Source: JAFGBZ01 sp043817715
Lineage (GTDB): Archaea; Iainarchaeota; Iainarchaeia; Iainarchaeales; JAFGBZ01
DNA: 7,386 bases
Direction of reading: 5' to 3'
Assembly: GCA_043817715.1 (NCBI GenBank)
Contig: JBDRGO010000029.1
Location: 1 to 7,386, forward strand
A program made the position numbers and the translations under genes. The stretch's first letter is position 1, and each line of letters begins with the position of its first letter. The notes under the pieces are model-generated. The model made no database searches and was not told where the DNA came from. It saw only the letters and a list, made by a program, of their open reading frames with translations. Positions 4,748 through 7,386 of this stretch are shown here, in pieces.

Positions 4748-6121
4748 TTAAAAGTCATCCAAATCAAAAGCCAAAAAGCCTTCATTTCTTAGTTTTTGTT
4801 TTCCTTTAATTTTTCTGGCAACCAAACCAAGCTTTAAACCAGTTATTTTTTTATTTAAGTGATTGATTTTTGCTTCAAGTTTGTTAAGAACGCGAACTGC
4901 ATTTTTGTTTGATAATTCGCTCCACTTGAATTCAAAAGCAAAAGCCTCTTTGCTGTTTTTTCCAATTAAGTCAATCTCGTAAGTGTTTTCCCCTTTTTTT
5001 GCATTCTGAATTTTTCCCCATTGCCTTTTGGCTTCATTTAACTCAAATTTGTTTGCCAAAAACTCTCCTGCAACTTTTTCAAAAGACCTGCCGTAAAAAC
5101 AATTCAGGTTTTTCCTTAATTTTTCCAAAAACTCCGGCTTTCTTGCAGCATAATCTGAATAATTTTTGTATATTTCTGAAAACCAAAAATGAACCAAAGG
5201 ATGCCTTATTTTATAAATGCCTCTTTTTCCTTCAAAAGGCAATTCAAATTCAATTAATTCAAAATAATCCTTTAACTCCTTGATCTGCCTGGTAATGGAA
5301 GTCGGACTAGTATTCAAATAATTTGCAATCAGGGAATTGGTGTTGTTTCCGTTTGCAATTGCTTCCAAAATAGAATAATACATTCCGCTTCTTCCCCCAA
5401 ATTCCTGCGAAAGAATGCTACTTACTTCATCTTCCAGTGGAGCGTCTTTTACCAACAGCAATAAATCAAATATTTCTTCTGCTTTTTTCCCTTGCAATCC
5501 AAAATCTTCAATTGCAACAAAATACTTAGGATAGCCGCCAAAAATGCAGTAAACTTTTACAAGGTCCTCTTTGCTTAAACGTAATTCTTTTCTTAGTTCC
5601 AAACAAGACTTCAGGCTTAATGGCTCAAGCCTTAGGCCTTTTTTTATCCTGCCATATAATGGCTCTTTTGAACCCTTAAATAAATTCTTCATCAACCCAA
5701 TCAATGAACCTGAAAGAATAATCAAACCAGGCTTATTCTCGTTCAAATCAATGGTTTTCTGCATTATTCCAAAAATAGCTGGTTCCACAAAGCCAAAATT
5801 CTGGAACTCATCAAAAACAACAGGAGAAGTATTTCTTTCAACTAAAACCTCAAAAAACTTGTCCCAAGAATCAATTGACTCCAATTCAGTCAAAACCTTG
5901 CCATTCCTTAAAATCTCCTGAAATTCATTCAAAAGGTCATTGGAGGTTTTGCTCTTGTTAACAAAAAAATAAAGCCCTTTTCCTTTCAAAAACTCAAGCA
6001 ACAGACGGGTTTTGCCAACTCGCCTCAAACCATACAAAGCCACTACAAAAAGCTTTTTTCTTGAAAGAACAGATAATTCATTTAACTCTTTCAGCTCATT
6101 TTCCCTATTAATAAACCTCAA
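4748..6121 (-). CDS. Archaeal ATPase_2 fused to a DUF234 nuclease-like domain
   Basis: This is a 457-aa member of the archaea-expanded STAND/AAA-like ATPases. Walker A is GLRRVGKT (31-38), Walker B is VVFDEFQNF (101-109, with D104/E105), and a sensor-like ILSGS (135-139) and PLYGRI (154-159) follow. A winged helix-turn-helix lies at about 250-290 (TNSLIANYLNTSPTSITRQI). The C-terminal DUF234 region has a PD-(D/E)XK-like core, with E348 in FEKVAGEF, D384 in YEIDLIG and E397-K399 in FEFKW, so the nuclease residues look intact. The role is unknown; relatives are numerous, patchy in distribution and often linked to mobile DNA. The start is a TTG at 6121, supported by AGGTGA six bases upstream, an in-frame stop just before it, and the family's usual RFINRE-EL opening. 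A large palindrome covers the leader. The gene is bracketed by duplicated prepilin-peptidase ends. Confidence 0.9.
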   Translation of the reverse strand: MRFINRENELKELNELSVLSRKKLFVVALYGLRRVGKTRLLLEFLKGKGLYFFVNKSKTSNDLLNEFQEILRNGKVLTELESIDSWDKFFEVLVERNTSPVVFDEFQNFGFVEPAIFGIMQKTIDLNENKPGLIILSGSLIGLMKNLFKGSKEPLYGRIKKGLRLEPLSLKSCLELRKELRLSKEDLVKVYCIFGGYPKYFVAIEDFGLQGKKAEEIFDLLLLVKDAPLEDEVSSILSQEFGGRSGMYYSILEAIANGNNTNSLIANYLNTSPTSITRQIKELKDYFELIEFELPFEGKRGIYKIRHPLVHFWFSEIYKNYSDYAARKPEFLEKLRKNLNCFYGRSFEKVAGEFLANKFELNEAKRQWGKIQNAKKGENTYEIDLIGKNSKEAFAFEFKWSELSNKNAVRVLNKLEAKINHLNKKITGLKLGLVARKIKGKQKLRNEGFLAFDLDDF

Positions 6122-6123
6122 AC

Positions 6124-6158
6124 ATATTCACCTACTGAATTATTCAGTAAGTGAATAT
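6124..6158 (-). promoter_or_regulatory. 35-bp near-perfect palindrome over the ATPase leader and SD
   Basis: Two 17-base arms (6124-6140 and 6142-6158) flank one central base (6141), with a single mismatch (6132 against 6150). It lies between the TATA box and the TTG start of the ATPase gene and includes the SD AGGTGA. It could be the operator of a dimeric repressor, possibly the ATPase's own winged-helix domain, or an RNA hairpin hiding the SD. The half-site TTCAC/GTGAA recurs a third time at 6175-6179 on the far side of the TATA box. Confidence 0.65.
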
Positions 6159-6172
6159 ATATTTAAATATAT
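6157..6172 (-). promoter_or_regulatory. Palindromic TATA box of the ATPase gene
   Basis: ATATATTTAAATATAT is a perfect 16-bp palindrome and a strong TATA element. Read on the minus strand, it would start transcription near 6136-6142, in the middle of the 35-bp palindrome and about 15-20 bases before the TTG start. Being symmetrical, it could in principle drive plus-strand transcription too. Confidence 0.55.
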
Positions 6173-6190
6173 GGTTCACACAACCGAATT

Positions 6191-6265
6191 AATGCATTTG
6201 CACCAGCTAACAGAACAGGCATAGCAATGATTTTGCCTCCAGTGGTTTTGGGCGGGTTGGTTTGA
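6191..6265 (+). pseudogene. Remnant of a prepilin peptidase 3' end
   Basis: The frame ending at TGA (6263-6265) reads INAFAPANRTGIAM and then ILPPVVLGGLV. The intact enzyme ends KFGPFIFIGTVLAM and then VLPPMVLGGLI. Ten of the last 13 residues are identical and the rest conservative; further upstream the match fades, with about two codons missing, and an in-frame stop lies at 6164-6166. No start, catalytic Asp or other membrane segment is present, so this is only the 3' stub of a related gene. It is too diverged to be a recent duplication. It is probably the displaced end, or the tail of a lost paralogue, left when the ATPase gene arrived. Confidence 0.65.
6224..6265 (+). repeat. Right copy of the direct repeat flanking the ATPase gene
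   Basis: This matches 4692-4733 at 34 of 42 bases in the same orientation. Together the copies bracket about 1.5 kb that holds exactly one gene, the ATPase-nuclease fusion. Confidence 0.75.
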
Positions 6266-6292
6266 ATTGATTGAATGCGAAGGAGTTTAGAA

Positions 6293-6877
6293 TTAAAAAG
6301 GAGATTCCAAACTTGCGATAACGGGCAATTCATCAATAAAATTTTTGTTTGAAACCGGTTCAATAAGAAGTTTTTTTATTTTGTCATATGAACGGGGATG
6401 CTTTGCATAACGTGTTTCTCCAAAAAAAGAAAAAACTAAATGAAATTTTCCAAGTTTTTTTAATTGCGATTCATTCAAAGTAGATAATGTTCCAACAGAA
6501 ATCTCTGCTGTTTTTGATTTAAAACCTCTTCTGCTTGCATTAAGGCATAAAATTTTAACTTTTCCCCTGAAGTTAGGAAATTCTTCAAATAATTTATCCC
6601 AATATACTCCTGAGCCAGCACCCAAATCAAGGATTCTTACTTTGTTGTTTGATTCCAAAAAATAGTTTATCCGTGAAACAAGTTTTTGCTTTATTAACGG
6701 ATGCATTCCTTGTCCAAAAAAAGGAAAAAAAGCATCAGAAGATAAATTAAATTTTTTCTTAATCTTGAATATTTTTTCTTTTAATTCGTCTTTTCTTCGT
6801 TCTAATTCATCTAACTCATTACCTTCTGTAACAGGCAATCTGACATTAATCTCATTAATTTCCCTACTAAAAACCAT
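6293..6877 (-). CDS. Short class I SAM-dependent methyltransferase
   Basis: From the ATG at 6877 this encodes 194 aa. A charged helical N-terminus (about 18-42) leads to the Rossmann core with motif I RILDLGAGSG (81-90), the SAM-binding glycine loop. A second strand VKILCLNAS (107-115) has Asn where an acidic residue that binds the SAM ribose is usual. A motif IV-like KFHLVFSFFGE (144-154) follows. After that the protein ends within about 40 residues, without an obvious GG.l strand and the final strands, so it may be C-terminally truncated. The substrate cannot be told. The frame stays open upstream to a TTG at 7033 that overlaps the transposase stop. That extra part encodes an Arg-rich stretch over GC-rich hairpins and is probably not protein, so it is left out. 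The start is uncertain: there is no SD, and an alternative ATG lies at 6904. Confidence 0.7.
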   Translation of the reverse strand: MVFSREINEINVRLPVTEGNELDELERRKDELKEKIFKIKKKFNLSSDAFFPFFGQGMHPLIKQKLVSRINYFLESNNKVRILDLGAGSGVYWDKLFEEFPNFRGKVKILCLNASRRGFKSKTAEISVGTLSTLNESQLKKLGKFHLVFSFFGETRYAKHPRSYDKIKKLLIEPVSNKNFIDELPVIASLESPF

Positions 6878-6959
6878 TATTTGGTCTGTTGCACGCGTAC
6901 GCATGAGCTCTAAACAAAGCCTGCTCCTTCTCGTTTTTTCAGCACCTGATCGGATGACA

Positions 6960-6978
6960 ATAGGGACTCCGTCCCTAT
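6960..6978 (-). repeat. Strong hairpin downstream of the transposase gene
   Basis: ATAGGGAC (6960-6967) and GTCCCTAT (6971-6978) are perfect 8-bp arms with a TCC loop, in a GC-rich island unlike its AT-rich neighbours. In IS200/IS605 elements a subterminal hairpin near the end is what the Y1 transposase recognises. This is a candidate for that role or for a terminator. Confidence 0.5.
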
Positions 6979-6993
6979 AACCCTGAGTTTGCT

Positions 6994-7027
6994 CTGCGGG
7001 TCTTCGTTTTGAACTCAGACCGCGCAG
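6994..7027 (-). repeat. Second hairpin, immediately after the transposase stop
   Basis: CTGCGGGTCT (6994-7003) pairs with AGACCGCGCAG (7017-7027) with one bulged base and a 13-base loop. An alternative fold pairs CTGAGTT (6983-6989) with AACTCAG (7012-7018), so the two structures exclude each other. It starts 3 bp beyond the transposase stop codon. It probably belongs to the end of the IS-like element. Confidence 0.5.
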
Positions 7028-7029
7028 TA

Positions 7030-7386
7030 TCAAAGACTGTCAACATCTTGTACTACTTCAATATTGTGATGTTTGGCTTGGTTTTCAATGTATTGAATTG
7101 CTTTAACTGCTTCTGCTCCAAACCCTTGATGATGTTCATAACCTGACCAAAAACTTCCTCTTGGATACAGTTTTCTAAAATTTGGTTTTTCTTTGAAAAC
7201 ATTTTTTGCAGACCATGACTTCAACATTATTTTAGCAGTTCTTAAAGAATATTTTTCTGGAACATTAACTGCTAAATGCAAATGAGTTCCAGCAAAACCA
7301 AAAGCACCAAAAACAAAACCAAATTTCTCTAACTTCAAAAAACCATTCCTACAAGCATTAATTGAACTCTGTTTTCTAAAAACATT
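7030..7386 (-). CDS. tnpA: IS200/IS605-type Y1 (HUH) transposase, cut by the right edge
   Basis: The minus frame is open from the window edge (7386) to a TGA at 7030, giving 118 C-terminal residues; about 30-40 N-terminal residues of a normal ~150-aa TnpA lie outside the window. A TTG at 7338 is an internal codon, not the start. The catalytic signature is visible: the HUH motif in GTHLHLAV (H35/H37 of the visible part) and the catalytic Tyr in QYIENQ (Y99), with Gln four residues later (Q103), matching the Y-xxx-Q arrangement of IS608 TnpA. FWSGYEHHQGFG is the conserved loop between them. The enzyme excises and inserts single-stranded DNA at hairpin ends. No TnpB is seen beside it within the window. 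The active-site residues that can be seen are intact, so the gene may be functional, as a mobile element or a domesticated REP-type enzyme. Confidence 0.88.
   Translation of the reverse strand, partial: NVFRKQSSINACRNGFLKLEKFGFVFGAFGFAGTHLHLAVNVPEKYSLRTAKIMLKSWSAKNVFKEKPNFRKLYPRGSFWSGYEHHQGFGAEAVKAIQYIENQAKHHNIEVVQDVDSL

Noticed and set aside
5571..5921. Plus-strand frame inside the ATPase gene
   Set aside because: It lies opposite the Walker B region of a clear family member and has no recognisable domain.
6163..6363. Minus frame of 66 codons beginning inside the methyltransferase end
   Set aside because: It overlaps the methyltransferase 3' end in another frame and runs antisense through the prepilin peptidase stub; no motif. 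I also considered whether it continues the methyltransferase after a frameshift, but it shows no methyltransferase strands.
6878..7033. N-terminal extension of the methyltransferase to the TTG at 7033
   Set aside because: The extra 52 residues come from hairpin-forming GC-rich DNA beside a transposase, with an Arg-rich composition unlike the rest. The overlap with the transposase stop is likely coincidental.

Overview
The window reads as part of an AT-rich archaeal chromosome, most likely from a small-genome (DPANN-type) lineage; the lineage call is an inference. The domain call rests on several genes: an archaeal-type SRP54, a single-OB-fold RPA-like protein, an archaeal-type A24 prepilin peptidase (conserved Asp plus GGGD), and an archaeal ATPase_2 fused to a DUF234 nuclease-like domain. 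The control signals agree. TATA/BRE-like boxes lie about 22-30 bp upstream of several ATGs that have no leader (leaderless transcripts), GGTGA-type Shine-Dalgarno sites occur elsewhere, and gene ends carry T-rich tracts without strong hairpins.

Layout. Bases 1-437 hold the 3' tail of a possible gene, a hairpin-plus-T terminator, a conspicuously GC-rich cluster of stem-loops (about 228-327) and a good BRE/TATA. Bases 438-847 hold a 28-codon mini-ORF with a near-perfect SD, overlapping the open frame of an OB-fold protein. Bases 855-1210 hold a two-part hairpin, a structured 5' leader and an unrecognised 58-aa basic protein. SRP54 (1312-2664, +) follows, convergent with an Lrp/AsnC regulator (minus, ending at 2744). 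That regulator is divergent from a YkgJ-type Cys-cluster protein (3346-3747, +), which is followed by the prepilin peptidase (3828-4733, +).

From 4734 to the right edge the region looks accessory. A minus-strand ATPase-nuclease fusion (4748-6121) has a TTG start. Its leader carries a 17+1+17 bp near-perfect palindrome, next to an AT-only palindromic TATA. Just upstream of that gene lies a decayed plus-strand copy of the last codons of the prepilin peptidase. The ATPase gene is therefore bracketed by two direct copies (34 of 42 bases identical) of the prepilin peptidase 3' end. Next come a short class I methyltransferase (minus), two strong GC-rich hairpins, and the C-terminal two thirds or more of an IS200/IS605-type Y1 transposase running off the right edge.

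The left two thirds are mostly housekeeping or core functions: ssDNA binding, protein targeting, pilin processing and transcription regulation. The right third looks like a site of repeated gene gain. The most interesting items are the ATPase gene flanked by duplicated prepilin-peptidase ends, its palindromic leader, the GC-rich stem-loop cluster at 228-327, and the SD-driven mini-ORF before the OB-fold gene. No tRNA, rRNA or CRISPR array is visible.
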